DNA from: AWTP1-13 sp963827545
Lineage (GTDB): Bacteria > Pseudomonadota > Alphaproteobacteria > Rhizobiales > Hyphomicrobiaceae
Direction of reading: 5' to 3'
NCBI GenBank assembly: GCA_963827545.1
Contig: CAWHBI010000052.1
Location: 160,611 to 224,610 of the forward strand
Length of the DNA stretch: 64,000 bases
Shown: piece after piece, positions 31,694 to 40,442 of the stretch
Position numbering within the stretch: position 1 is the first letter of the stretch
How the letters are laid out: each line of letters begins with the position of its first letter
Translations under genes and position numbers: made by a program
Notes under the pieces: model-generated
The model's input: only the letters and a program-made list of their open reading frames with translations
Told to the model about the DNA's origin: nothing
Databases searched by the model: none

Positions 31694-32986
31694 ATGACGC
31701 GCTTCAAGCCGGCCGCCGCGGCCGGCGGGTTTGTTGCGGCCATCTTGCTTTTCGCGTCGGCGGCGACCGCCGACATCAGGATCGGCGTGATTTACGACCA
31801 CACCGGTGCGTTCGCCGCCGGCGGCTCCAAGGCCGCCGCGATCGGCAACAAGATCGCCATCGACATGATCAACGAGAAGGGCGGCATCGAGGGCCACAAG
31901 ATCATCCCCATCGAGGCCGATGCGCAGTCGAAGACCGACGTCGCCATCAACGAGGCGGAGCGGCTTCTGAACGATGCCAAGGTCGATCTGCTGATGGGGG
32001 TCTACTCGAGCGCACACTGCGTGCCGATGGCGGCGCGGGTGGACGCGGCCAAGAAGTTCATGTGGGCCAACGTGTGTGTTGCTTCCGCCGTCTTCAAGGA
32101 CAAGAACCTGCAGTACGTCTTCCGCCCGCAGGTTCACTCGGATCAGTTCGGCGAGGCGTCCTGCTCCTTCATCAGCGAGAACGCGAAGAGCAAGCTCAAC
32201 AAGGACGCGAAGGACATCAAGGTCGCCATCATCCACGAGGATGGCCCCTACGGCGTCGGCGTCGCCATGGGCAACGAGTCCAAGTGCAAGGAGCTCGGCA
32301 TCCAGGTCGTGCACAAGGAGGGCTACGCCGCGACCTCGCCCGACCTCTCCGCGCTCGTGACCAAGCTGCGGCGGACACAGCCGGACATCATCCTGCACAC
32401 CGGCTACAACCCCGACATCACCCTGTTCCTGCGCCAGTCCAAGGAGGCGGGCCTCAAGTTTGCCGCGCTGATCGGGCACGGGGCAGGTTATGGGCAGATC
32501 GACAAGCTGATCGAGACCTTCAAGGACGACGTCAACTTCGTCTACAACGTCGATCCCGTCGCGGCGCAGCTCCTCGACCCCAAGACCCTCAAGCCCGGCC
32601 TCGGCGATCTCACCGCCGAGATGGTGAAGCGATACAAGGCGGAGACCAAGGCCAACGAGGTGCCGCCGCACGTATCGATGGGCTTCAACCAGGCCTGGAT
32701 ATTCCTCACGGACGTGCTGCCGCGCGCCATCAAGAAGCACGGCGGCTTCGGTCCGGAGGCCCTGCGCAAGGCCGCGCTCGAGACCGACATTCCGGATGGA
32801 GGCACGGTGCAGGGCTACGGCGTGAAGTTCAACCCGCCCGGCCACAAGATGGCCGGCCAGAATGAGCGCTCCTCGCCAGTCGTGATGCAGTACATCAAGG
32901 GCGAGACCAAGATCGTCTGGCCCGCCGCGATCCGCACCGTCGACCCGGTGCTGCCTCTACCTCCCGGCCACGCGTACGCGCGCTGA
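31694..32986 (+). CDS. Branched-chain amino acid/amide-type ABC transporter substrate-binding protein
   Basis: 430 residues. A signal peptide (VAAILLFASAATA then DIRIG) is followed by a type I periplasmic binding fold (Peripla_BP_6): IRIGVIYDHTGAFAAGGSKAA at the start of the mature protein, then NEAERLLNDAKVDLLMGVYSS, VAIIHEDGPYGVGVA and ILHTGYNPDITLFLRQS. It probably captures an amino acid, amide or aromatic-type ligand in the periplasm and delivers it to LivHM. An AGGGAG motif precedes the ATG at 31694. It heads the livG-livF-livH-livM cluster. Confidence 0.93.
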   Translation: MTRFKPAAAAGGFVAAILLFASAATADIRIGVIYDHTGAFAAGGSKAAAIGNKIAIDMINEKGGIEGHKIIPIEADAQSKTDVAINEAERLLNDAKVDLLMGVYSSAHCVPMAARVDAAKKFMWANVCVASAVFKDKNLQYVFRPQVHSDQFGEASCSFISENAKSKLNKDAKDIKVAIIHEDGPYGVGVAMGNESKCKELGIQVVHKEGYAATSPDLSALVTKLRRTQPDIILHTGYNPDITLFLRQSKEAGLKFAALIGHGAGYGQIDKLIETFKDDVNFVYNVDPVAAQLLDPKTLKPGLGDLTAEMVKRYKAETKANEVPPHVSMGFNQAWIFLTDVLPRAIKKHGGFGPEALRKAALETDIPDGGTVQGYGVKFNPPGHKMAGQNERSSPVVMQYIKGETKIVWPAAIRTVDPVLPLPPGHAYAR

Positions 32987-32992
32987 CGTAGC

Positions 32993-33084
32993 GGGGTCAG
33001 ACCCTCCGGGTCTGACCCCGTAGCTCCGTCACCATGTATAGTTCCGTCGCTCCATACGGTGTCAGACCCGGAGGGTCTGACACC
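32993..33084. repeat. Two palindromes of the GGGTCAGACCC family
   Basis: The first palindrome occupies 32993-33019 and the second 33058-33084. Each is a long self-complementary hairpin built on GTCAGACCC. They lie between the binding-protein gene and livG. A related palindrome is at 62841-62906. The second copy would fall within the coding sequence if livG started at 33034. Confidence 0.85.
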
Positions 33085-33105
33085 CCAGCAACCAGCACAC
33101 CACGC

Positions 33106-33840
33106 GTGCCCCTCCTTTCTGTCTCCGGCCTGACCAAGATGTTCGACGGCTTCACGGCCGTGTCGAAGGTGTCGTTCGACGTCGGGGAGGGCGAGATCCT
33201 GGGGCTGATTGGCCCCAACGGCTCGGGCAAGAGCACCATATTCAACTGCATCGCCGGCATGTACGCGCCGACCGCCGGCTCCATCAGGCTCGAGGGTGAG
33301 GAAATCGCCGGATTGCAGGCCAACCGGGTCTGCCACAAGGGCATCGGCCGCACCTATCAGATCCCGCGGCCGTTTCGCAATCTCACGCTGATCGAGAATG
33401 TCGCGCTCTCGGCCTGGTTCGGCCAGCAGGGCAAGACCGACCGCGCGGCCTGCTGGCGCCAGGCCGAGGAGGCGCTGGGCCTTGTTGGCCTGCCCATGGA
33501 TACCACCACGACCACGGACGGGTTGGGCGCCGCGGCACTGAAGAAGCTCGAGCTGGCGCGCGCGCTGGCCACGCAGCCGGTGCTGCTGCTTGCCGACGAG
33601 AGCCTCAACGGCCTCGACCACTCCGAGATGGAGCAGGCGGCCGACATGCTGCAGCGCATCCGCAAGGAGAAAGGCATCACCATCGTCTGGGTCGAGCACA
33701 TCATGGGCGTGCTGATGCGGGTGGTCGATCGCGTGGTGGTGCTCGATCACGGCGAGAAAATCTTCGACGGCGCCCCAAAGGCGGCGCAGTCGGACGCGCG
33801 TGTTGTCGAGGTGTACCTCGGCGTGGACGTGGGGGCCTGA
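33106..33840 (+). CDS. livG: Liv-type ABC transporter ATP-binding protein (LivG-like)
   Basis: 244 residues from the GTG at 33106. The Walker A motif is GPNGSGKST and the Q-loop region is TYQIPRPFRN. The ABC signature, normally LSGGQ-like, reads LGAAALKKLELARAL and lacks the usual Ser-Gly-Gly. Walker B is VLLLADES, followed by the H-loop region WVEHIMGVL. It pairs with LivF to energise the LivHM channel. An in-frame ATG at 33034 would add 24 residues encoded by the palindrome, so the GTG, which gives the family-like VPLLSVSGLTKMF start, is preferred. Confidence 0.9.
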   Translation: MPLLSVSGLTKMFDGFTAVSKVSFDVGEGEILGLIGPNGSGKSTIFNCIAGMYAPTAGSIRLEGEEIAGLQANRVCHKGIGRTYQIPRPFRNLTLIENVALSAWFGQQGKTDRAACWRQAEEALGLVGLPMDTTTTTDGLGAAALKKLELARALATQPVLLLADESLNGLDHSEMEQAADMLQRIRKEKGITIVWVEHIMGVLMRVVDRVVVLDHGEKIFDGAPKAAQSDARVVEVYLGVDVGA

Positions 33841-34544
33841 TGCTCCAGCTCCAGGCCATCGACGCAGGCTACGGCGGCTTCCAGGCCCTGTTCGGCGTGT
33901 CGATGAGTGTGAACGCCGGCGAGGCCGTCGCGGTCATCGGCTCCAACGGCGCGGGCAAGACAACGCTGCTGCGGGTGATCTCGGGCCTGCTTCGGCCGAC
34001 CTCGGGCACGATGGTGATGGAGGGACGCGACCTCGTCTCCACGCCGGCACACAAGATCGTCGAGACCGGCATCGCCCACGTGCCGGAGAGCCGCCGGCTG
34101 TTTCCGCGGCTGTCGGTGCGGGACAATCTTCGCATGGGCGCGTTCATCCCCGGCGCGCGCGCGAAGTTCTCCGACCGGCTCGACTACGTTTACACGCTGT
34201 TCCCGCGCCTGAAGGAACGCGAGAGCCAGCTTGCCGGAACGCTTTCTGGCGGCGAGCAGCAGATGTGCGCGATTGCCCGCGCCCTCATGAGCGGGCCGAA
34301 GCTCGTGCTGCTCGACGAGCCGTCGATGGGCCTGGCGCCGGTCATCGTCGCCCAGGTGTTCGACTTGGTGCGCCGCATCCGCAGCGAGGGCTACACGGTG
34401 CTGATCGTGGAGCAGAACGTGCGCCAGGTGCTGAAGGTCGCCGACCGCGCCTACCTGCTGGAAGTGGGGCGCATCAAGGCTGCCGGCTCGGCCGCCGAGC
34501 TCGCCGCCAGCGACGACATCCGCAAGGCCTACATGGGGATCTGA
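33840..34544 (+). CDS. livF: Liv-type ABC transporter ATP-binding protein (LivF-like)
   Basis: 234 residues. All nucleotide-binding motifs are canonical: Walker A GSNGAGKTT, Q-loop region VPESRRLFPRLSV, signature LSGGEQQM, Walker B LVLLDEPSMGL and the H-loop region LIVEQNVRQ. Its start overlaps the stop of livG (TGATG), which points to translational coupling. It is the second ATPase of the transporter. Confidence 0.95.
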   Translation: MLQLQAIDAGYGGFQALFGVSMSVNAGEAVAVIGSNGAGKTTLLRVISGLLRPTSGTMVMEGRDLVSTPAHKIVETGIAHVPESRRLFPRLSVRDNLRMGAFIPGARAKFSDRLDYVYTLFPRLKERESQLAGTLSGGEQQMCAIARALMSGPKLVLLDEPSMGLAPVIVAQVFDLVRRIRSEGYTVLIVEQNVRQVLKVADRAYLLEVGRIKAAGSAAELAASDDIRKAYMGI

Positions 34545-34552
34545 TGCAGTCT

Positions 34553-34694
34553 CCCTCTCCCCGCGCATCACCGACCTCGCCACACCCACCAACGGCGCGG
34601 GGAGAGGGCTGGGGTGAGGGGCAGCCGCACACTCCGACGTTGGCGTCCGGGGCTGCCCCTCACCCTAACCCTCTCCCCGCCAGCGGGGAGAGGG
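34553..34694. repeat. Palindromic repeat of the CCCTCTCCCC/GGGGTGAGGGG family
   Basis: Three nested or adjacent hairpins fill the gap between livF and livH. The first arm pair is 34553-34565 with 34596-34608, the second pair is about 34610-34625 with 34651-34667, and a third short hairpin spans 34669-34694. A sister copy lies at 60658-60790. Confidence 0.85.
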
Positions 34695-34723
34695 AATCCG
34701 CGCGGCATCTGGGGGAACCGTAG

Positions 34724-35593
34724 ATGGACTGCCAGCTCGACATCTTCTTCCTCGAGGCGATCCTCAATGGCCTGCTGCTCGCCGGGCTGCTGGCGCTGCT
34801 GGCGCTCGGCCTGAACCTCGTCTTCGGTGTCATCGACGTGGTGTGGATCTGCTACGCCGAGCTGGTGATGGTCGGCATGTACGGCATCAACTACGCCTAC
34901 AAGGGCGGCGCGCCGTTCCTCATCGCCGCACTGATCGGCATCATCCTGGTCGCGATCGCCGGCGCGGTGCTGCATTTCCTCGTCATCAGGCCGGTGCTCG
35001 ACACGCCGCCCATCAACCAGCTGCTGGTCACTGGCGGCGTGCTGTTCTTCCTGCAGGCGGCAGCAACCATGGCGTTCGGCATCGACTTCAAGAACCTCGG
35101 CATTCGCCTGGGATCGCTTAACGTCGCCGACATGAGCTTCGCGTGGTCGCGCATCTGGGCCTTCCTGGTGGCGCTCGCCGGCGCCCTGGCGCTGTGGCTG
35201 TTCCTGAAGCGCACCTACCTCGGCACCGCCATCCGCGCCATTGCCCAGGATCGCCAGATCATGCCGCTGATGGGCGTCGACAGCCGCAAGCTCTATCTGG
35301 TCACTTCGGCCATCGGCGGCGGGCTCGCCGGTCTCGCCGCGGCGCTGATGGTGCTGCAGTACGACATCTATCCACAGATCGGGCTGCAGTTCGGCCCCCT
35401 GATCTTCATGATCTGCGTGCTGGGCGGGCTCGGTAACATGATAGGGGGCTTCGTGGCCGCCTTCATCATCAGCCAGTTCATCGCCGTCGGCTCCAGCTGC
35501 TTCCACACCGAGTGGGGCTACGCGGTGGCGTTCCTGTTCTTCATGGTGGCGATCTTCATCCGGCCCCAGGGCCTGTTCGGGGGCAAGGCATGA
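34724..35593 (+). CDS. livH: Liv-type ABC transporter permease (LivH-like)
   Basis: 289 residues and about eight hydrophobic helices, with the family's early ILNGLLLAGLLALLALGLNLVFGV segment. The coupling-helix region includes AIRAIAQDRQIMPLMGVDSRKLY. It forms half of the membrane channel together with LivM. It follows livF after a palindromic repeat and overlaps livM by four bases (ATGA). Confidence 0.93.
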   Translation: MDCQLDIFFLEAILNGLLLAGLLALLALGLNLVFGVIDVVWICYAELVMVGMYGINYAYKGGAPFLIAALIGIILVAIAGAVLHFLVIRPVLDTPPINQLLVTGGVLFFLQAAATMAFGIDFKNLGIRLGSLNVADMSFAWSRIWAFLVALAGALALWLFLKRTYLGTAIRAIAQDRQIMPLMGVDSRKLYLVTSAIGGGLAGLAAALMVLQYDIYPQIGLQFGPLIFMICVLGGLGNMIGGFVAAFIISQFIAVGSSCFHTEWGYAVAFLFFMVAIFIRPQGLFGGKA

Positions 35594-36621
35594 GCATCCC
35601 CCGCCTGAGCCCGGCAGCCATCGTGGGCCTGCTTGCGGTTGCCGCGCTGCCACTGCTGGTGCGCGCCTTCTTTCCGAACTCCGAAAAGTACTACCTGCAC
35701 CTTCTCATCCAGATCCTGCTGTGGTCGTTCATCTACACCGGCTGGTCACTGATGGGCCGGTTCGGGCTCACTTCGCTGGGGCATGGCGCCTTCACCGGCA
35801 TCGGCGCCTACACCACCGTGCTGCTCTGGAACTTCGCCGGGCTCACGCCCTGGATCGGCATTCCCGTAGGCGTATTGCTGGCCATGATCGTGGGCCTGCT
35901 GGTCGGCTATCCCTGCTTTCGCTTCCGCATCACCGGCCACTACTTCGCGCTTCTGACGCTGGCGCTCACCGAGTTCGTGCGCCTGTGCATCGTGGGATTG
36001 CGCGACTACACCGGCGGCTCGCTCGGCACCCAGCCGCAGCGCTACGGCGACGGCGTCTCGCTCTATGCCTTCCAGTTCGAGCCGGACCGCATGCTGGCTT
36101 ATTACGTCGCCTTCGCGTTCTGGCTGCTCGGCCTCTACGTGTGGCTGCGCGTCGATCGCAGCATGGATCGCTACGCCCTGGACGCGGCGAGCCAGGACGA
36201 GGATGCCGCGGCCTCAGTCGGCATCGACGTCACAAGGGAAAAGCTCAAGATCACGGCGCTGTCGTCTGGCATGTGCGCGCTGGGCGGTGCGGTGTTCGCA
36301 CAGTATCAGATGTACATCGGCCCGGACACGATCGCTGGCCTCGGCCTGTCCCTCAACATGGTGTTTGCGGTCATCGCCGGCGGCATGTGGGTGCTTCTGG
36401 GCCCAACCGTCGGTGCGGTATTCACCCAGGTGCTGGCCGAGGGCCTGCGCGTCGTCATCCAGGGATCGGGAACGCTGAGGAGCCTGCTCGGCAGCTCCGC
36501 CCTGTCTCTCGACCAGATGATCTACGGCCTGCTGCTGATCCTGTTCATAATCTATATGCCAAACGGCATTCTGGGCACGCTCACGAGCTGGCGGCAGCGG
36601 CGGGCCGCGCGATCACGGTAG
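35590..36621 (+). CDS. livM: Liv-type ABC transporter permease (LivM-like)
   Basis: 343 residues with about eight to ten membrane helices. Recognisable parts are SLMGRFGLTSLGHGAFTGIGAYTTVLL, RITGHYFALLTLALTEFVRL and AASVGIDVTREKLKITALSSGMCALGGAVFA. The last is the coupling helix contacting the ATPases. The start overlaps the livH stop (ATGA), which shows a tight operon. It is the last gene of the transporter cluster. Confidence 0.93.
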   Translation: MSIPRLSPAAIVGLLAVAALPLLVRAFFPNSEKYYLHLLIQILLWSFIYTGWSLMGRFGLTSLGHGAFTGIGAYTTVLLWNFAGLTPWIGIPVGVLLAMIVGLLVGYPCFRFRITGHYFALLTLALTEFVRLCIVGLRDYTGGSLGTQPQRYGDGVSLYAFQFEPDRMLAYYVAFAFWLLGLYVWLRVDRSMDRYALDAASQDEDAAASVGIDVTREKLKITALSSGMCALGGAVFAQYQMYIGPDTIAGLGLSLNMVFAVIAGGMWVLLGPTVGAVFTQVLAEGLRVVIQGSGTLRSLLGSSALSLDQMIYGLLLILFIIYMPNGILGTLTSWRQRRAARSR

Positions 36622-36636
36622 CACGCTTGGCGCTTT

Positions 36637-37473
36637 TCACTCGTCCGAAGCGTTACCTTTGCGTGGGCCCACCCTGCCGATGCTCCGGGCGAAGTGGTCG
36701 GTGCGCTCGACAACGATATCACGCTGCCGATCGAGCGTGATGACATGGTAGCTGTCGTCCAGCACGATGGTTTCCACACGGCCGCCGAGCCGCTTCTGCA
36801 AGTAGATCGCGTTCTGCAAACTGGCACGATCGTCGTGGCGCGGATGCAGGATGAGTGAGGGCTGCCGAATCCGGCCGACCTCGCGACGCACCGTCTTTGC
36901 GAGCCACCGGAGCTCGAGCATGGTGCTTCCGGGGTTGCACAGCTGCCCCGCCTGAGAGCTGTCGCCGCCGTTGATGGCATCGGCGACCAGTGCGCGCACA
37001 CGGGCGTCCTTGATCCCATAGGGATCGCGCTCGGCAAACACGAAAAGGTCGGCGCACCATTTCTGCGTGACCAGGCCGAACAAGCCGCTGTACCAGGGTA
37101 TGCCCCAGCCATCGAGCCACAAGGTCGGCGCGAACAGTGCCAGACCATGCACGTCGGCAGGATTCTCGGCCGCCAGATGCAAGGCCAGCACGGCGCCCAT
37201 CGAAAGGCCGCCAACGATGATCGTGGCACACTCCTGCTGGAGCCGCGCATGGGCCTTCTGCACGCTTCCATGCCAATCGCGCCAGCCGGTCGCGCGCAGA
37301 TCCTCGTAGCCGCCGCAATGACCGGCGAGTTGGGGGCAGTAAACCGTATGCCCGGCGCGGGCAAGCCGCATCGCCACAAAGCGCAGCTCGAGCGGCGTCC
37401 CACCAAGGCCGTGGATGAGAAGCAGCCCCGTGCGCCCGCCAGGAAAATAGAGGCTGTGGTCGGCAGCATTCAT
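36637..37473 (-). CDS. Alpha/beta hydrolase (carboxylesterase/monoacylglycerol lipase-like)
   Basis: 278 residues. The oxyanion-hole motif LLIHGLGGTPLELR is near the N-terminus. The nucleophile elbow is GLSMG (VGGLSMGAVLAL), an acid residue lies in HPRHDD, and the catalytic His is probably in DSYHVITLDR. The substrate cannot be read, but esters of small lipids are typical. It is convergent with livM and translationally coupled with the HAD gene upstream (four-base overlap ATGA). Confidence 0.85.
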   Translation of the reverse strand: MNAADHSLYFPGGRTGLLLIHGLGGTPLELRFVAMRLARAGHTVYCPQLAGHCGGYEDLRATGWRDWHGSVQKAHARLQQECATIIVGGLSMGAVLALHLAAENPADVHGLALFAPTLWLDGWGIPWYSGLFGLVTQKWCADLFVFAERDPYGIKDARVRALVADAINGGDSSQAGQLCNPGSTMLELRWLAKTVRREVGRIRQPSLILHPRHDDRASLQNAIYLQKRLGGRVETIVLDDSYHVITLDRQRDIVVERTDHFARSIGRVGPRKGNASDE

Positions 37474-38207
37474 GCTTCTGCCGATCGTCTTGCCGACCCT
37501 GCCGATCTTGGGGAATGCTTGACGCCGACAGGTGGCCTCGCGCCGCGCCTGGTGCCGAAGCGTGGCTTAAACCGTTGTGCCAGAGCTTCGACAACCTCCG
37601 AGATGTCCTTGACCTCGACGTGCGGTATGCGGCGGCGGCGGCAATGCTCGGCAAGCCTGCCCTTCGCCAGCACGAGATCGCATTGCCTGGCAAGGCAAAG
37701 GTCGGACTTGCCGTCGCCAACCATGATCTGGAAAACGCCCCGCGCCTCAGATCGATGCGCGCACTTGCAATTGCCCAGGCGCGCGCTGCAATCCGCGCGC
37801 CAATGCGGAAAGGCCAAACTCCAGCGGTTGTGGCCCTGCCAGTCCAGACGGTTGGCGTAGAAGGGCAGGTCCAATCCGGCTCTTCCCAGCACTCGGGCAA
37901 TGACCCGATCCAGTCCATCGGAGACCACCGTGACCCCGGCCCGGATCCCCCGGCACAACCGAACGAGGCGCGCAACTGCGGGGTCGACCTTCACTGCGGT
38001 AGAAAAGTCATCGATCTCCCTTGGTGTAGCTCTCAGCAAGCGCACCTGCTGCTTCATGCAGTCGCTGGCTGACAGCCGGCCCTGCTGCCAGTCCTCCTCG
38101 ATCACGCGCCAGTAGGGGTCGGCGAACCGCTCGAACAGAGCGTCCGTAGGATCATCCGGCGCGATGGTGCCGTCGAAGTCGACATAAACATGGCATTCGA
38201 CCGGCAT
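37470..38207 (-). CDS. HAD-IB phosphatase, MtnX-like
   Basis: About 245 residues. The catalytic motif I is VYVDFDGTIA (nucleophile Asp and acid/base Asp), motif II is VTVVSDGLDR and motif III/IV is IMVGDGKSDLCLA. Together with the short cap these fit the HAD-IB group that includes MtnX and phosphoserine phosphatase-like enzymes. The frame extends to 38231 through a TTG, but the ATG at 38207 is preceded by GAGGTG at good distance. It is paired with the hydrolase at 36637 by a four-base overlap. Confidence 0.85.
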   Translation of the reverse strand: MPVECHVYVDFDGTIAPDDPTDALFERFADPYWRVIEEDWQQGRLSASDCMKQQVRLLRATPREIDDFSTAVKVDPAVARLVRLCRGIRAGVTVVSDGLDRVIARVLGRAGLDLPFYANRLDWQGHNRWSLAFPHWRADCSARLGNCKCAHRSEARGVFQIMVGDGKSDLCLARQCDLVLAKGRLAEHCRRRRIPHVEVKDISEVVEALAQRFKPRFGTRRGARPPVGVKHSPRSAGSARRSAEA

Positions 38208-39006
38208 GCCGCTATGCACCTCGTGCTGCAATGCTCACAACCCCGCTCAAAGTCTGAGGCATCACCACCACATGCGTTGATGATCACCATGTGCGTCGAG
38301 CATGACACCGATGCCGATGAGCCCGCCCACGGATGATCGAGATGCCCGGCGGGGCGAGATATCAGGGGATCACTCGATTTCGATGCGGACAATCCCGGAG
38401 CCGGTGGTTCTTGATTAACCACTGCCTTGTGGGGAGCTGTTTGATCAGGGCAGCCGCGCACCGAGCTATCATCAACGCTGAAGCCCGGCGGCTCCGCCAG
38501 GGTTCAAGGGTCGGCTGGGGCAAACGGCGCTCGCCTAAGCGCGAGGACCGGCCCAGTGCGGAGTGAGTGAACTGGCCGGAGGTCGCAGCAAAAACGGTTC
38601 CCACCATGGCTTACGCAGGATCACTGAGTTAGTTCGAGCAGATCCCCACCGCGACGGCCTTGGCTATCGCTCGCAAAGGTGAAGCCGGTACTGGACTGGG
38701 GAGGAGTGTTCGGACCTTCCGTGTCGTCGCGAACCACCTTCACCTCGAAGGTCCATGCCGTCCTGACCACTACTCCTTCGATGCGCAAGGTTTGATCGCT
38801 GCCGGAAGTGGGCGATCAGCTGCCTTCGGCGCTACGAAGATCGCGAGATACCCTGCAAGACGCCGATGCAGACCTTCATTGACACGCTGCCGGTCGCCAA
38901 GGAGAAATTGATGCAGGCTGCGTGATCCAGACAGCTTCGTTCGATCGGACAGCCCACCCCCGATCAACGAAGCGCGTCAGAGCAAGTCTAAACTTCTACA
39001 CTTTAG
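38208..39006. other. About 800-bp gene-poor gap with a transposase relic
   Basis: No intact gene. Contents I can name are one copy of a 22-base repeat at 38541-38562 (second copy at 45268-45289) and the terminal 34 codons of an IS481-type transposase at 38821-38925. The rest appears as degraded noncoding sequence. Confidence 0.5.
38821..38925 (+). pseudogene. 3' remnant of an IS481-family transposase
   Basis: The frame reads ...RYEDREIPCKTPMQTFIDTL followed by PVAKEKLMQAA and a stop. The sequence KTPMQTF(I/L)D...(A/T)KEK near the C-terminus is the characteristic ending of IS481/IS3-like transposases that I recall. An in-frame stop lies not far upstream (about 38764), so only the end of the gene survives. 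Confidence 0.55.
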
Positions 39007-40017
39007 TCAATTCAGCACGCGCGGATCAGGGAAGCGCACAATGCAGCGGGCGCCAGGGCCGCGCTCGACCTCAAACGTGCCATTCAGTTGCCGGGCTAGC
39101 ATCACCACCAAGCATAGCCCAGATGAACGTACATGCGCCGCCTGCAGCGTGAACCCAGGGCCGTCGTCCTCGATCGTGAAAACGTATCCGCTGAGCGCTT
39201 TGCGCAGCCCAACGCGCACGACCATCTTTGCTCGCCCGCCCAGTCCGTGCTTCGCGGCGTTCGCGATCAGTTCTTTGGCAATAAGCACTAGGGGCATCGC
39301 AGTTTCGCTAGCAAGATCGCCCGCGCCACTTTCGCAAACCAGTTCGACGCGGTCGCGCACTGGCATTTGTGCGGTGATGCAAATGGCAGACAAAAGATCC
39401 CAGCTATTGATCCGGGTTTTCCCATCGGGATCGTACAGAAAGCTCTGTGTCGCGGATATGGTGGCGACGCGCCCAATTGCCTGCTCAATGAGCTCTTGTG
39501 CCTCGGCGCTCCGCGCTTGCCGCTGGGTTTCCCTCAACACCGCATCGACCAGCTGCAGGATCGCTGCCTCCTTTTCTTCGAGGTCCGAGATAAGGGCGTT
39601 TCTCAAGTGGACATCTGTCTTACGGTCTGTGACGTCGACTAGCACACTGATACCGCCCTCCACGGCGCCGGACGCTGTCCTTATCGGCGTGGCGTGGGGA
39701 ATAAACGGAAACCGTGTGCCGTCGGGCCGTTCGCCGATCGCCTCGATGCCGCGGATAGCGCGGTTTTCTCTCAGTGCCACAGCCATCGGGCAATCCTCGT
39801 GCCGCATTGGCCGGCCGTCCGGCCAATAAAGGCGCCATGTGACGCACCATCGGTCGCGGCCGATCTCGGGCCATCGGCCGACCAGATCAGCCGCAGCTTG
39901 GTTGAAGGAAGTGATCAAACCACTCGCATCGGTTGTGTAGACGGCAACCGGTAGGGCCTCCAAGAAAACCCGCAAGGGCCCGTCGTGGCTGGTGAATCCG
40001 AATGGCTTTTCCTGCAT
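39007..40017 (-). CDS. PAS-domain HWE/HisKA_2-like sensor kinase lacking the acceptor histidine
   Basis: 336 residues, no membrane segment. An N-terminal PAS domain (about residues 15-135, with FLEALPVAVYTTDASGLIT and VDVTDRK) is followed by a helical dimerisation region and an ATPase domain with the N-box ELIANAAKHG and a G-box EDDGPGF. In HisKA_2/HWE kinases the dimerisation helix contains an HRxKN-type motif; here the matching stretch is LEEKEAAILQLVDAVLRETQ and no His is found. It may have lost autophosphorylation or work as a partner for another kinase. Its PAS sequence resembles the second PAS of the kinase at 41262. Confidence 0.78.
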   Translation of the reverse strand: MQEKPFGFTSHDGPLRVFLEALPVAVYTTDASGLITSFNQAAADLVGRWPEIGRDRWCVTWRLYWPDGRPMRHEDCPMAVALRENRAIRGIEAIGERPDGTRFPFIPHATPIRTASGAVEGGISVLVDVTDRKTDVHLRNALISDLEEKEAAILQLVDAVLRETQRQARSAEAQELIEQAIGRVATISATQSFLYDPDGKTRINSWDLLSAICITAQMPVRDRVELVCESGAGDLASETAMPLVLIAKELIANAAKHGLGGRAKMVVRVGLRKALSGYVFTIEDDGPGFTLQAAHVRSSGLCLVVMLARQLNGTFEVERGPGARCIVRFPDPRVLN

Positions 40018-40442
40018 CGAGGTGTTCCGGATTGCGCACGCATCTCACGCATTCATGAATCGCTGGCTGTGCGTCGTCCTATCGATTGATCTGACAATAA
40101 CGGGCTCGTTTGCGCCAGCTAGCTGATGGCAAAGCTATTCTTCCCAAAGGGAATTCGCGATGTCCATGCGCGAGCCCTGTGCAGAGGCTATTTGCTATCG
40201 GTCACCCGATTGTTGTCAATGGCTCGGCACGACACCGATCAAAGTTTCCAGGAAGGCAATTGCCTAACGACATGGTGATGGGTGACCTGCACACTCGATA
40301 GGTTATCATCATGGGGTTTCAGCAGGCGATGCGGTTTGCGGACACCAAGCATGCGGCCTGGGGGGTGCCTTGGGGGAAAGGTTCGGCCATTTGAGCGGGG
40401 CCGCCTTGTCCGTGTGGCACGAGGAGCGAGGGGAGGCCCACG
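40018..40442. other. 425-bp divergent gap between the PAS kinase and the GntR gene
   Basis: No credible ORF. The region must contain promoters for two divergently read genes and possibly the operator of the GntR regulator. I did not recognise a specific palindrome. Confidence 0.35.
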
